From Rhynchopus euleeides (lineage: Eukaryota; Euglenozoa; Diplonemea; Diplonemida; Diplonemidae), in contig OY723296.1 in NCBI GenBank assembly GCA_963210315.1, positions 1,488,001-1,552,000 of the forward strand: a stretch of 64,000 bases of DNA, read 5' to 3'. The position numbers were made by a program, and so were the translations under genes. Position 1 is the stretch's first letter. Each line of letters begins with the position of its first letter. The notes beneath the pieces were generated by a model that worked only from the letters and a program-made list of their open reading frames with translations, did no database searches and was not told where the DNA came from. Below, one piece after another: positions 1-11,100 of this stretch.

Positions 1-684
1 CCCCCTGCACTGCAGCATATTTTATTGGTAATTTTGGGCCAATTTTGACTGTTTTCCCCTTGTGTCCAACATGATTCAAGCTTCGACTTCTTTCTCGACT
101 CGGGGTATGGTTGAACCCTTTTGACCCATACTTTCCACAACGGCCGGAGAGAGTCCGGAATATGCGAATTGTTCCCCCTGCTTGGCCACTCAACATGTTC
201 CCCCCGGTTAAAATGGGTGAAAATGACCTGGTCATGACCAGGTATGACATGGTCATGACCAGGTCATACCTGGTCAATGACCAGGTTTTGACCTGGTCAG
301 GGTCTGACCAGGCCACCGTGCGTGGCAACAGAACCCCCCCCCCCCCCTCTGCGTTGCCAACACCGCACCACTATACACAATCCCTGCGAACTTCGCCCCC
401 CCCCCCCCCCCCCCCACCCCCCCACCCCCCTAACGCAGGCATGTCGCTAAGCGTCGACCGTCGACCCAGTGATTTTGGGTTTCCCCCCCCCATAAAAAAG
501 CGTCGACCCAGCGTCGACCCAGTGGAACTGGGTTGCCATTCAAGCCTGGACCAAGCGTCAACCCATTCCGGGTCGACGCTAACCTAGCGTTGACCCGGTT
601 CCACTGGGTCGACGCTCACCAAGCGTCGACCAAGCGTCAACCCACTTTCACTGGGTCGACGTCGAAGAGAGTATGGTTTTGCAG

Positions 685-746
685 GAACAGATGCTCACTA
701 CCGTGGCCTCCGGCGGCTGGGGGGCTCCGCCCCCCAGACCCCCCTG
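685..746 (-). repeat. Hairpin cassette copy 1
   Basis: GAACAGATGCTCACTACCGT, GGCCTCCGGCGGCTGG, GGGGCTCCGCCCCCCAGACC. The GGGGGGC-TCCG-CCCCCC core folds into a strong hairpin. Orientation is opposite to the copies at 32714, 54078 and 58679. Confidence 0.85.
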
Positions 747-836
747 TATAGCGTGTGCACACAGGTCAGGAATCCAACAGCTCCAGTAGCCTCAGGAGGA
801 CGCAGCCAACTCACACAGAATCTGTACGCCCACAAT

Positions 837-897
837 GAACAGATGTTCACTACCGTGGCCTCCGGCGGCTGGGGGGCTCCGACCCCCAGACCCCCCA
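837..897 (-). repeat. Hairpin cassette copy 2
   Basis: Same blocks as copy 1, with one change in the loop (CTCCGACCCCC). About 150 bp separates it from copy 1. Confidence 0.85.
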
Positions 898-1366
898 TCT
901 CGCGTGCCCGTCTAGTAACCAAGTCCTTGCGCTTCAACGGCCGTGGCATATCAGGGGGTAAATCATGGTCCCGAAAGCCATTTTTTGGGTTTCTTCCGGC
1001 ACCCGAGGATGGCGCGAGCGGGAGAGGAACCACGGAAGGAACCCAGCGCCTCACACCGTGCCCACCTAGCGGTCCACCGACGGGAAAATTAGGCAACAAC
1101 ACGAGCGCGCGCGAAGCGCGCGCGAGAAAAATTGACCCCTAGTGTTTCCCCCTGATCCCCCCCCAAAACAGGAGCGTCAACCCACCAAATCTCCATAATC
1201 GAAAAGTTAGCGACAGGCCTGCCCCTAACGTCCACCCATAGCGCCATATCTCCCCTCCATCTCCCCCCCCCCCCCCCCCCCCCAGCATATTTCTCAAGAA
1301 CAAAGCAAAGCAAGCATACCACAGCTGCCCCTCCCCTATCCCCTCTCCCCCCCCTCCCAACCCCGC

Positions 1367-2764
1367 ATGGCAGCCGCACACGATGTGTCCCCTCTGCGGC
1401 GTGCCACTGCCGCCCCTGCGGGTTTCCCCCCCGGGCATTCCACAGCCCTGCAGCTGGGCAGCAATGGCCTCTCCCCTTCTGCTCCTCTGAAGCGCACCCC
1501 CACCGTGCCTGGCGCCCTAACAGGGCCTGCCCTGGCTGGGCATCAGGATTGGTCGTGCGGCATGCCTGACAGCAACATCGTGACACGCGATGCCCTGGGG
1601 GGTATATTGGATTACCTGACAGACCAGGAGAAGGAGTCGTTGCGGTGCCACGGCGTGTTTGTCCCTCTCACGCGCCTCAGGATCAGGACGAAGTGTGGCT
1701 GCACGCCTGGGTGCAACCACCCCGGGCGGTGGAAGTATGAAGAGATTGCGATGCTGACGCGCCACAAGAGGGTAGGGAAGGAGACCCGCCAGACCTGGCG
1801 CTTCCAGCCCCCGGTGCAGATCGGCGGGGGGATGTATCCCACGCTGCACGTCGTGATGTCCGACGAGGCGACGGGGCTGTTCGCCGAGGGTGGCGAGTCG
1901 GTGTGGTCGTGCACCGGAGCTTCCTACCACTTCATGAAGTCCTTCATCGCCGACGGGTTCGACGTCGTGGTGTCAAAGGGTGTCACCGTTTCCGGGAGGG
2001 GCGGGCGCGACCTCCAAAACCTCTACCACGAGCTGCTGCAGTCGAAGAAGGAGAGTGGGTTTGACGTGCCCTACCTCAACCAGGGTGTGGGGGCCGAGTT
2101 CCCCCCCGCGCTCCTGTTCGACGACGTCAGCCAGGGGCACCACCCGTGTGTGTCGTGCTCTCTGGGGAAGATCACCCACCACTGGAAAGCCCCATTCCGG
2201 ACACGCCTGAGCCGGGCGAAGGAGCTGCTGCAGAACAACGCGGGGTTCAGCGAGGTGGAGGCAAAGACGGGCCTGCCCCTCACATCCCCCCTGACGAACA
2301 AGCTGCTGTCCTGTGCCAACCAGGATGCGGAGGTGATCGCGCATGCCATCCAGTGGGGTGCGGTGCCCTTCCTGCGGAAGCTTGTCGGGTTCATCGACTT
2401 TACGCCGAAGTGGTTTTCAGGCTGCCCCGTCTACTTCTTCCGCACGGCGCTCGGTGCGCTGCACGGCTGCTGCAACACGGAGGTGCTGGGTGCGGCACTC
2501 CCCCTCCTGCCAAGCGGTGTTTTCCCGCTGACCCCGGGCTGCATCAGCCGCCAGGAGAGCTACTCTCTGGTGCAGGATGCGATAGATAACTTCCTGGATT
2601 CCCTCCCGTGCGTCGACGAGGTGTTGGACACGGTGAGGTCTTCACACACCCATGTGTTCCACAAGGCCACCGATCCGTGCTCCTGGTGCATCCGCCTTGA
2701 CTCCATGACAAGCGTGGGCTGCCTTGGCCCAGAGGTCCAGCTTGAGGGACCCTCGGTGAGCTGA
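1367..2764 (+). CDS. Hypothetical protein, 465 aa, Cys/His-containing orphan
   Basis: No family is recognised. The frame is open for 465 codons from an ATG after a long C/T tract, and a plausible trans-splice acceptor (TACCACAG) ends at 1324, 42 nt upstream. Composition is that of a real globular protein, with mixed hydrophobic and charged residues and few low-complexity runs beyond the first ~55 residues. Possible metal-binding clusters are C110-G-C112 with C116 and H118 (CGCTPGCNH), and C261-x2-C264 followed by H271-H272. No signal peptide or membrane segment is apparent. The last codons overlap a good 5' splice donor (TCG|GTGAGC), so the true C-terminus might be in a downstream exon, for example after the TTTTTTTTCCAG near 3038, but nothing there confirms this. 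Function is unknown. Confidence 0.72.
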   Translation: MAAAHDVSPLRRATAAPAGFPPGHSTALQLGSNGLSPSAPLKRTPTVPGALTGPALAGHQDWSCGMPDSNIVTRDALGGILDYLTDQEKESLRCHGVFVPLTRLRIRTKCGCTPGCNHPGRWKYEEIAMLTRHKRVGKETRQTWRFQPPVQIGGGMYPTLHVVMSDEATGLFAEGGESVWSCTGASYHFMKSFIADGFDVVVSKGVTVSGRGGRDLQNLYHELLQSKKESGFDVPYLNQGVGAEFPPALLFDDVSQGHHPCVSCSLGKITHHWKAPFRTRLSRAKELLQNNAGFSEVEAKTGLPLTSPLTNKLLSCANQDAEVIAHAIQWGAVPFLRKLVGFIDFTPKWFSGCPVYFFRTALGALHGCCNTEVLGAALPLLPSGVFPLTPGCISRQESYSLVQDAIDNFLDSLPCVDEVLDTVRSSHTHVFHKATDPCSWCIRLDSMTSVGCLGPEVQLEGPSVS

Positions 2765-4422
2765 CCGGGTTTCATCAAATGGGGGCAGTGCAGTGTGCCA
2801 CCAAGTTGGCAGCTCTGGTGAGCTGTGGCTGCGCTACTCTATCACAAGAATTCAAATGGAGGGATCCCCCGTGCATCGCTTTGGCCTCCGAAGCGGCAGC
2901 AGGGAGCCCTGCTGGGTGGAGTGGGGTGGGTTGCAGTGTCTTCCACGAGTTGGTCGGGTCTCGGACTGAAATTTCGAGTGGTCTTTCGACTCGTCGGATC
3001 CCCGAATCCTGCTTCGTGTGCTGTGTTTTTTTTCCAGATGCATTGCCTGCCGCCGCCCCTGCTCTTGTAAAAACGTATCCGTTGCCCCGCTGGTTTGGTC
3101 TCTGATCTGTTGGTCGGTTGGACTGCCCACGGCATCTGCATGTGCCCGGTTATCTCCCTCTCTCTTTCGTGCAAAACCTTCTGGTTGGCACACACTGGGT
3201 GTCGTTTTTTTTGTGTGGAGAGTGTCGTGTGGGGCTGCTGTGCCCCGACAACCCCACCCCCGACCCCCCCTTCCCTGACATCCCTCTTCAGATCGCTGTG
3301 GTTAACGAATGGTTCAAAGCAAAGTGGTTTCACCCAACCCCAGGGGGCGCACCGCCACCGTGATAGCTTCGAGTCTTGTGCCACACTACCCAGTGCACAT
3401 GGAGGTGATGTGTGGTGCGCAACTGTTATTGTTCTGTTTTCCCGTTGTTGCGTGTCGTGTCGTGTTGTTTTTCTAACCTGTCGTGGACATGCGTGGAAGA
3501 CATGCGCTGCCAAGCAGTCTTTTTCCTTAGACCAGGCGGCTGGCTGTATCGCATACAACACCATCGGTGAGATGGGATCCTGAAACTTATAAAAAGCAAA
3601 AAGAAACCAATCCCCCGTACACTACCACTGCGTAGTGCACAGGGTCTACACGCGATGGGCCGGTGTGCAAAATGAAAAGGAACGCAGTAATGGAGCATAT
3701 GTATTTTGATTCCTCCCTTCAAACTGTGCTGGTGTGCCCTAGTGACCAAGCCTCTGTTTTCTGCACTTTTGAACGAAGCGTTCCTCCCCACCCCCAACCA
3801 TGGCAAGCGTCTTAACACAGCAGGCAGCATATCGAGTGGGTGGGGCGTTGCTGTTCAATCTGTTGAATGCCGAACAAGTTTTTCACCGCAGCGTGGATGC
3901 TTGCGGGTATTCACACGCTGCGGGCGCGCGGGGGTTTTTCTACGTTCGAAGAACACCAACACCTGTCGAATAATTCTTTCTCTCTAGATAGCCATCAGGC
4001 CTGCCAGGGGCCCTTCGTTCCGTCACGTGCATAAAAGCGAGCTTCCTCACAATTGGGGTGTCACGCTGACATAGCTTTGACACAGCGAAGGCCTGGCTTA
4101 CCCCCCTCAGCCTTTCTGGGATTATGTTCGCCCGTCGTGTGCCTGGTGCCGGGTGTTTGGTATCTCTTGTGGTGTTCTGACAGAGACGGATTCTGGAAGT
4201 GCCTCAAAAAGTGATCATCCGAACTTCATTTTTGGCGCTCATCCAAAAGCAACCCCGGGGTAAATTTGCGAGAGGGTGTTTGTCAGCATGCACGTGCTCG
4301 TCCTTCACCTCCCCCCTGCCTTCTTCCCGACCCCATCCCCAGCGAGGGTATTGCTGGCGGGCGCGTTTTCTGGCAAGGAACAAGGCAAGGCGGTCAGGAG
4401 TTGCACTCGTGAAATCTGCAGC

Positions 4423-4424
<2 letters not shown>

Positions 4425-4459
<35 letters not shown>
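4425..4459. repeat. (CT)n microsatellite
   Basis: An uninterrupted CT dinucleotide run of about 17 units. Similar short pyrimidine runs occur at 13828-13845, 15141-15157, 22689-22712 and 33869-33901. Confidence 0.95.
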
Positions 4460-4462
<3 letters not shown>

Positions 4463-4826
4463 GTGTCTGTTCTGTTTTTCCCTAGTTCGGCGCAGCCAAC
4501 TCAGTGAACCTCCCCCACACCCTTTCGCACGACACACACGCAGGTGTGCCCATCATCACCTCTCATCATAAGTGTTGTTTGCGGTATTGCTCGCGGCGGT
4601 GGCACCGCCAAGCACGTCTGCGGTGATGTGTTGCACTCTTTGGGTCTTGCTGTGGGTCTGAATCGCGATGATGCCACGCCGCCTGAATCTTTCCACAATA
4701 CTGCTCAGAATGCGTGTGGCCAGCGCAACCACAAGCCCCACCAGCAAGATTGGCTCCCCTGCAAAATGTTTGAGGAGCTCCGTAAAGCGACTTTCTTCAG
4801 GCACCAAAGATCCCTTCCCCGGTTCC

Positions 4827-4935
4827 CCGGTGGTCTTCACTGCGCGTTAGTTTCCGGCAATCTTCGTCATTTCTCAGCTTGCCTAGCTGGAAATGCACCA
4901 AAGTGGCCTCGTCGGCAACCCGTAGCGACGCCTCC
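4827..4935. mobile_element. Degenerate MITE of the GGGTCTTCGC family
   Basis: The left end GGTGGTCTTCACTGCG faces the right end CGTAGCGACGCCTCC. The middle carries GGAAATGCACCAAAG, matching the CACCAAA core seen in the better copies at 7787, 14966 and 23602. It is an old, diverged copy. Confidence 0.4.
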
Positions 4936-5229
4936 TTTGTTGGGAATGTCATTCAGTCTTCACCGCAGCACCCTCTGTGTGCAGCTGTGGAGACCGCTGG
5001 AGTTCATCCGGTGCACCAAGGCGACAAACAGCACAGCCCTCCACTCTCCGCTGCGATGCTGGTGGTTTGAGGCATGTCCGAATCCTGCCGTGAGTCTCCG
5101 TTCCCCACATGCAGCTCGCCTGCCGGCAACAAGAGTCAGCGTGTGAATCGCACGGCAGTCAGGCAGCCTGCTGCGGTGGGTGTGGGCGATTCATGATACC
5201 GGTTCAGAGGCTGCTGAACGAAGCCTTAC

Positions 5230-5450
5230 GAATTTGAACCCCCTTCCGTTGGCAATGTCGGATTAGGCCCTGCATCGTACAGAAGTCCACGAAAGACCGC
5301 TGCACGAGAACTGACACGCTATCCACCCCATTGTCTATGGCACACCACCTGTTGGTGCGTTGACAATGTTGGATTAGCGGACCTGCATCGTACAGACGTC
5401 CACAAGAGACCGCTGTATGAGAACTAAGATACGCTCTCCCCCTTCCACAC
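5230..5450 (-). mobile_element. Two tandem antisense 3' ends of a non-LTR retrotransposon (type B)
   Basis: Read on the minus strand, both blocks contain TCTTTCGTGGAC / TCTTGTGGACG, then CTGTACGATGC, then CTAATCC(G/A)ACATTG. The same order is found at 40678-40752 after a retrotransposon ORF. One block lies at about 5245-5345 and the second at about 5365-5445. They are diverged 3'-terminal fragments without coding sequence. Confidence 0.6.
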
Positions 5451-6096
5451 AGCACATCGTCAGGCCGATTGCTGACACTACATCTCGGACACTCCACGAA
5501 GAGTGAACGGAAGCCGGACCTCTCTCTCTCTCCCACTCTATCTGTCTGTCCCTCATGTTCTCTAAACTGCCTCACCACTCACCCCTCCCCCTAGTGATTC
5601 AACAGCCTATCTTCTAATCCCCCTGGGCAGGTGTCCTTCATCACTGCCGTAAGCGTCAAGGGTCTGGGCCATGGGAGAATAGGCCTGGCGCGCTGTCTCT
5701 GGCCCCCTGGTGGTGCATATGACGGACTGGATATGTTTAGCCCGGCTGGGGCTTCGCAGCGTGGGGTGGGGGGGTGGGAGCGGGGGGGGATCCCAGAGGA
5801 GGTGGCCCGTTTACGTTTTACCGCATTCGCACCCCTTCTCCCTCCGTCCTACCCGGGGGGGGTTACTTTGACAAGTGTCTCCCAAAAGAGGTCGAGGCGC
5901 ATGCCACCCAACTGCTGTGCAGCGGTGAGGCACGGTTCCGGCACGTACGCATGTACGAAACCCGAATATTGCTGGTTCCCTGTTTCTTCCGCCCACGAGC
6001 AGTTGGCCTGCCTGCAGCCCAGCCAGTCGGCGCATTGGCAGGACAGGACATGTGCTGTGATCGATACCCCACTCCACACCCCCACACCCCCAGGCC

Positions 6097-6292
6097 GGGG
6101 GTCTTCGCCACCGGCAAAGATTGGCGCTTCTCCACCTGCCAATAGGAGGAATTGGGGGGGTGTTCGGAGGCCCCCGGAAAATGGCAGAAAAATGGGCGAT
6201 CCCCGTTTTGTTTGTGCCAGGACCCCCCCTGAACACCCCCCCAGGAAATGTAGCAAAAAAGAAGAAGCGCCGCCGTCTTGCGAAGACCCTCC
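6097..6292. mobile_element. MITE, GGGTCTTCGC family
   Basis: The left end GGGGGTCTTCGCCACCGG pairs with the right end TTGCGAAGACCCTCC as inverted repeats about 195 bp apart. No ORF is inside. It belongs to the same family as 7787-7894. Confidence 0.55.
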
Positions 6293-6489
6293 TAAATGTA
6301 CCTTACTTTGATCTGCTCTGCTGCTGCTGCTGCTGTCCGCACCCCCCCTTCCCTGCACCCCAGGTGCGTCATCTCGTGGGGGGGTCTCTGCATGCCGAGT
6401 GGGGAGGTTGACTATACTTCACTTCCCGAATTTGATATTTGGTGCCCCTATCCCCTGTGAAATATGCCTTTGTGGAAACGCCTCGAGAG

Positions 6490-6527
<38 letters not shown>
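6490..6527. repeat. (GA)n microsatellite
   Basis: Uninterrupted GA run of about 18 units. Confidence 0.95.
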
Positions 6528-6530
<3 letters not shown>

Positions 6531-7786
6531 TGTTTTATCGGCGGTTGTTGCGTGATGTCAGTTCAGTTGGTGATTGGGGTGGGAACCTTGGGCGGGGGCA
6601 GTCTCCGCGTGGAGCTCCCCCAGCACCCCCCCCACTTTGCGTGCGCAGTGTATGTGTGATTGTTGAATGGCATCTTCTCTGGAGCAACACTTCACAAAAA
6701 AAATGCTCCCAAGAGAGGCCTGCAGGGAAGGAGTCCATTGGAGCGCCGTGGGGTTGGCCTTGCGTTGCCGCACCCGCATGGATTCAAGCTGTCTCTGCCC
6801 CCCCCCCCCCCCCCATCACCGATTAGGGTAGTGGCAGCGCAAATCGCCCATCTTCTGTTATATTCTTTTCGATTCTTGACCCCTCCCCCTTCGGGTTTCG
6901 TACATTACCACTACACCCCCCCCCCCTCTTTCCCCCAGGAGGCCCCTCGCCTGAGGGTGTGGAGAGACTCGCGTTTCCTTCTACTCTCGGCGATCCTGAA
7001 TCCCCCCACTCTCGGCGATCAACAATCCCCCACCCCTCAGCACTGCCCGTCATCTGTGCCCTGCGGTGTTCGGATGTTGCTGGAGAAATGAAGCTCTTCG
7101 CCAAGGCATTCAGATCTTGGGGAGTTTTCTTTGGCCTTTCGCTCTTTTGTAAAAGAGCAGAGGCGAGTGAGTGCCCTCTGGCAGAGAGAGGGTGTCGCCG
7201 ACACAGTTTGGCACAGAGCGGAGGGGGTCCCCTTCAGGGGCCTGTCCCTCCGCCTTGTGCATCATATCTGGTGTGGTGACTACAAAAAGGACTAACGTTG
7301 CAAGAAGGTGCTGGGAGACTTGCTTTCCCATTCACTCCCGACAATCGAATCCCCCCCTTCTAGGCTGCTTTTGGCACGGAGTTAAGGGGTCTCTCCTCCC
7401 CTTCTAGGCTGCCTTTCTTCATTGCACACCCATTTTCCCCGCACGGTGCAGTCGCGCAAAAAAAAAAAGCTCCCTCCCGTGCCCCTTGTCACTGGCATTG
7501 GGCAGCGTGTGTTGGGTCTCGAGTTTGGGTGATTCAAACGTTTTTTTTTTGAAAATTCCCTCTCTCGTCAGAACTAGATATGCCGCTTCTATCCCGGGCG
7601 CGGTGAGGGGGGGGGGGGGCAAAATGGCAATGCCCCCTGCCAGAGCTATGGGCTACGCGCTTCCAGGCAAATCCGATATAATCCCCTTTGTCGAGCAACC
7701 CCCACCGCCCTCTCCCCCCGTCCCCCCCCTCTCTCGCAAAGGGTCCGCATGCGCTTTCCCACAAAACCTTTGGTTTCAAACACACA

Positions 7787-7894
7787 GGGGGTCTTCGCTG
7801 GCCGTTATCCTCCGTCAATCTCCGCCAGTTTTCAGCTAATTCAACAGGGAATTCACCAAAATGCACTGACGGCCACTCCGTAGCGAAGACCCCC
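7787..7894. mobile_element. MITE, GGGTCTTCGC family, best-preserved copy
   Basis: A 108-bp element with ends GGGGGTCTTCGCT and AGCGAAGACCCCC in inverted orientation. The inside contains GGGAATTCACCAAAATGC, the family core. It is non-coding and lies about 290 bp upstream of the lectin-like gene. Confidence 0.65.
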
Positions 7895-8183
7895 TCACAC
7901 ATGAATATTTTTTGGAAAGCGTCGGTGGCACCTGGTATGGGAAAGCCAGTAACCTGCCATTGGAGCCCAGAGGTAAGAGCACGCCGCTTTTGAAACACAC
8001 ACACACACACACCCCACCCCTGGGGTGGGCAATGATCCGCGCAGGATCTCCCCACACAAAATGTGGTCACCACACACACACAACCTCAACCCACACCTCG
8101 CTGCCCCCCCCCCCCCTGATACCAGCGAAGCCCCATTCCACCCTCACACACCCCCCACCCCAGCCCTGGCAGACCACGTCGCC

Positions 8184-11100
8184 ATGCGTCGGCAATGGGT
8201 GCGGGGAGGAACCTGCGTGCCTGCTGTGCTGTGTCTCCTCGCCAGCTCCGGCGTGTCTGGGTCAACCATCGACATGTGTTACTCAGGGGACCCGACGGGG
8301 CAGGACGACTGCACATACGGCGGATGTGCGCATGAGGCTGGAAGGTGCAACGTCTGCAGCGAGGCGTTGATCCGCACCAACTGGATCACCTTCCGTGGCA
8401 GCCAATACAAAAGGATGACCAGCGCGGCGACATGGGGTGACGCGGTGGAGGGGTGCAAGGCGGAGGGGGCCACGCTTGCATCCTTCACCTCTGACGAGGA
8501 GTTCCAGTGGGCAGCACGGCACGCGCAGGATGCCTGGATCGGGCACTTCCAACCGATAGGCGGGGGTGACACCTGCAGCATCGACCCGTCGCACACCTGC
8601 TCCGACTCAGCCTCATGCCCCTGCGCCGCACCGCACATCAGCACATTCACGGCATACAAAAACCCTGGGGCTTTGTCCTACCGCGGGTGCCTGTATGTGC
8701 GGGAGGACTCCCCCCAGATGGCGCATTCCTTTGAGGGCAGCCCCTGCCCCACAACGCGCGACTTCCTCTGCAAGCGCCCCGCCGCATTCGGTGACTGGGT
8801 GGCCCTATCTGGCTTCGGTGTGGTTGTGAAGTCCTTCGGCCCCCTCGGCACCGGGTCCCCCTGCGCGCAGGCCATCTGCCAGGCGGAGGGGGGTGTCGCC
8901 GTGTCGGTGGGGTCCTCTGCGAAGTTCAACGCAATCGTGGCGGCGACGGGCGTCTCCGACTTCTTCCTTGGGGCAGGGGTGCTCCGGAACCGCCAGAGGG
9001 CCGGCGGGATGCCTGTGTGGCTGTGGGACAGCGGGGATGGGTTCACCCGGTCAAACGGCGTGTGGAGCACGGCATCCTTTGAGGCTGCCTTGGTGCAGCG
9101 CGCCGTGTGGTCCGGCGGCAAGGTCCTGGCCCTGATGGACCCCCCTGCGTCGACAGAGCTCGTCTGCCAGCGCTCGGTGGCCACAGCCCCCACCCCTCTG
9201 AGTGGGCAGTGCTCGCAGCTCGTGGGGCTGTCTGCCTCGGATGTCGTGCTGCACCTCTCCTTTGAATACGGCACGCTGCCCACGCTCCTCACCAACCCCG
9301 ACGGGCAGTGGCCCAGCGTGCCTGTGTACGGTGATAGCGATGCTGACGTTGCAGGTGGCAGTGCGACAGGGAATGTGCTGAGGTTTGGCACAGCTGAAAA
9401 CGCAGGCCTTCAGCTGCCTTCCAACGGGCAGTATGGGGAGTACCCCACGCAGCGGTTCGCCGTGTGCTTCCGCCTCAAGTTTACGGATGGTGTTGCGGCT
9501 GCGGGGGGCGCCGTGTTCAGCCTGAACTACAACGAGGAGGGCTCTGGCAAGGCGCTGTCCGGCTTCTCCTTCTTCTTCGATGCGGACCATCTGAACTTCC
9601 AAGGCTATGGGCTGGACGGGACACAGGTGCGGGGGGTCCACTGGGAGAAGGATAAGGACGATCTGGGGGACAGTCAGTGGCATCACATATGCGGGGTGCA
9701 TGGGGTGGACCGGCGCATGCGTTTCTACGTCGACGGTGTCGAGGAGGGGTCGGATGGGGGCATCGACAGCATGAGCTTCCGTGGCAACGGGTATGGGCGT
9801 GGCCTCGCGTTGGTGGGGAACGACCTGCACAGAGAGAAGGCGTTTGATCCCTCCCACGGAAGGAACTTCGAGATGGATGAGCTGGTGATTTTTAGCGTGC
9901 CCCTGACGGCAGCGCAGGTCGCCAGTGCCAGTGGGTGTGGGGTTTCGACGCCAGCACCGCCCACGGATGCGCCCCCGACGCCGGCCCCGGCAACATTGTC
10001 CCCACCGACGCCGTCCCCAGCTACGTCATCTCCGGCGACAGCGGTCCCGCCAACGTTGTCGCCACCGACACCGTCCCCTCCTACACCGTCGCCAGCGACA
10101 GTGGCCCCACCGACACTGTCCCCGCCGACGTCATCCCCATCAACATCATCTCCATTAACCCCGTCCCCGCCAACGTCATCTCCACCAACTCCGTCGCCAG
10201 CGACAGTGGCCCCACCAACACTGTCCCCGCCGACGTCATCTCCATCGACGTTGTCTCCACCAACTCCGTCGCCAGCGACGTCATCTCCGGCGACAGCGGC
10301 CCCACCAACGTTGTCACCGCAGACGCCGTCTCCTCCGACACCGTCTCCACCGACAGCGGTCCCACCAACGCTGTCGCCGCCGACGTCATCCCCATCAACA
10401 TCATCTCCATTAACCCCGTCCCCGCCAACGTCATCTCCACCAACTCCGTCGCCACCGACAGTGGCCCCACCAACACTGTCCCCGCCGACGGCATCCCCAG
10501 CGACGTTGTCTCCACCAACTCCGTCCCCAGCTACATCATCTCCGCCGACGGTGGCCCCACCAACGTTGTCACCACTGACACCATCTCCTCTAACCCCGTC
10601 GCCAGCGACGGCATCTCCGCCGACAGTGGTTCCATCAACATTGTCACCACCGACACCGTCCCCTCTGACACTGTCTCCACCGACAGCGGTTCCATCAACA
10701 CTGTCGCCATCGACGTCATCCCCACCGACATTGTCTCCACCAACCCCGTCGCCAGCGACGTCATCTCCGCCGACAGCGGCCCCACCAACACTGCCTCCAC
10801 CGACACCGTCTCCTCCAACACCGTCGCCAGCGACCTCGTCTCCACCAACAGTGGCCCCACAATCAACACTGCCTCCGCCGACGGCATCCCCATCGACATT
10901 GTCTCCATCAACCCCGTCTCCAGCGACGTCATCTCCGCTGACACGGTCGCCAGCGACGCCGTCTCCACCGACAGCGGTCCCACCAACACTGTCGCCACCG
11001 ACATCATCCCCACCGACATCATCTCCATTAACCCCGTCGCCAGCGACGTCATCTCCGGCGACAGCGGCCCCACCAACGTTGTCACCACCGACACCGTCCC

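Larger units (their letters stand above)
1..1366. repeat. Repeat-rich region with palindromic arrays and hairpin cassettes
   Basis: No gene is supported here. Positions 220-310 hold overlapping palindromes built on TGGTCATGACCA/CCTGGTCA. Positions 455-662 hold an array of GCGTCGACCCAG / CTGGGTCGACGC in both orientations. Positions 685-746 and 837-897 are two copies of the GGGGGGC-TCCG-CCCCCC hairpin cassette that recurs elsewhere in the window. A CGCGCGCGAAGCGCGCGCG palindrome lies near 1107-1133. A poly-C tract at 1266-1283 precedes the first gene. Part of 890-1050 matches 32590-32710 in inverted orientation, so this is a dispersed composite repeat. Confidence 0.7.
2765..8183. other. Long intergenic region, no supported gene
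   Basis: Open frames here are short, proline- or serine-rich, and lack recognisable domains. The region holds a (CT)n tract (4425-4459), a (GA)n tract (6490-6527), a poly-C run at 6799-6813, a (CA)n run near 7997-8013, antisense retrotransposon 3' ends near 5230-5450 and three MITE-like hairpins, listed separately. Nothing else is recognised. Confidence 0.6.

Noticed and set aside
5631..6311. 226-codon frame in an intergenic region
   Set aside because: It runs through C-rich DNA and a MITE, has no domain, and competing frames of similar size lie on the other strand.
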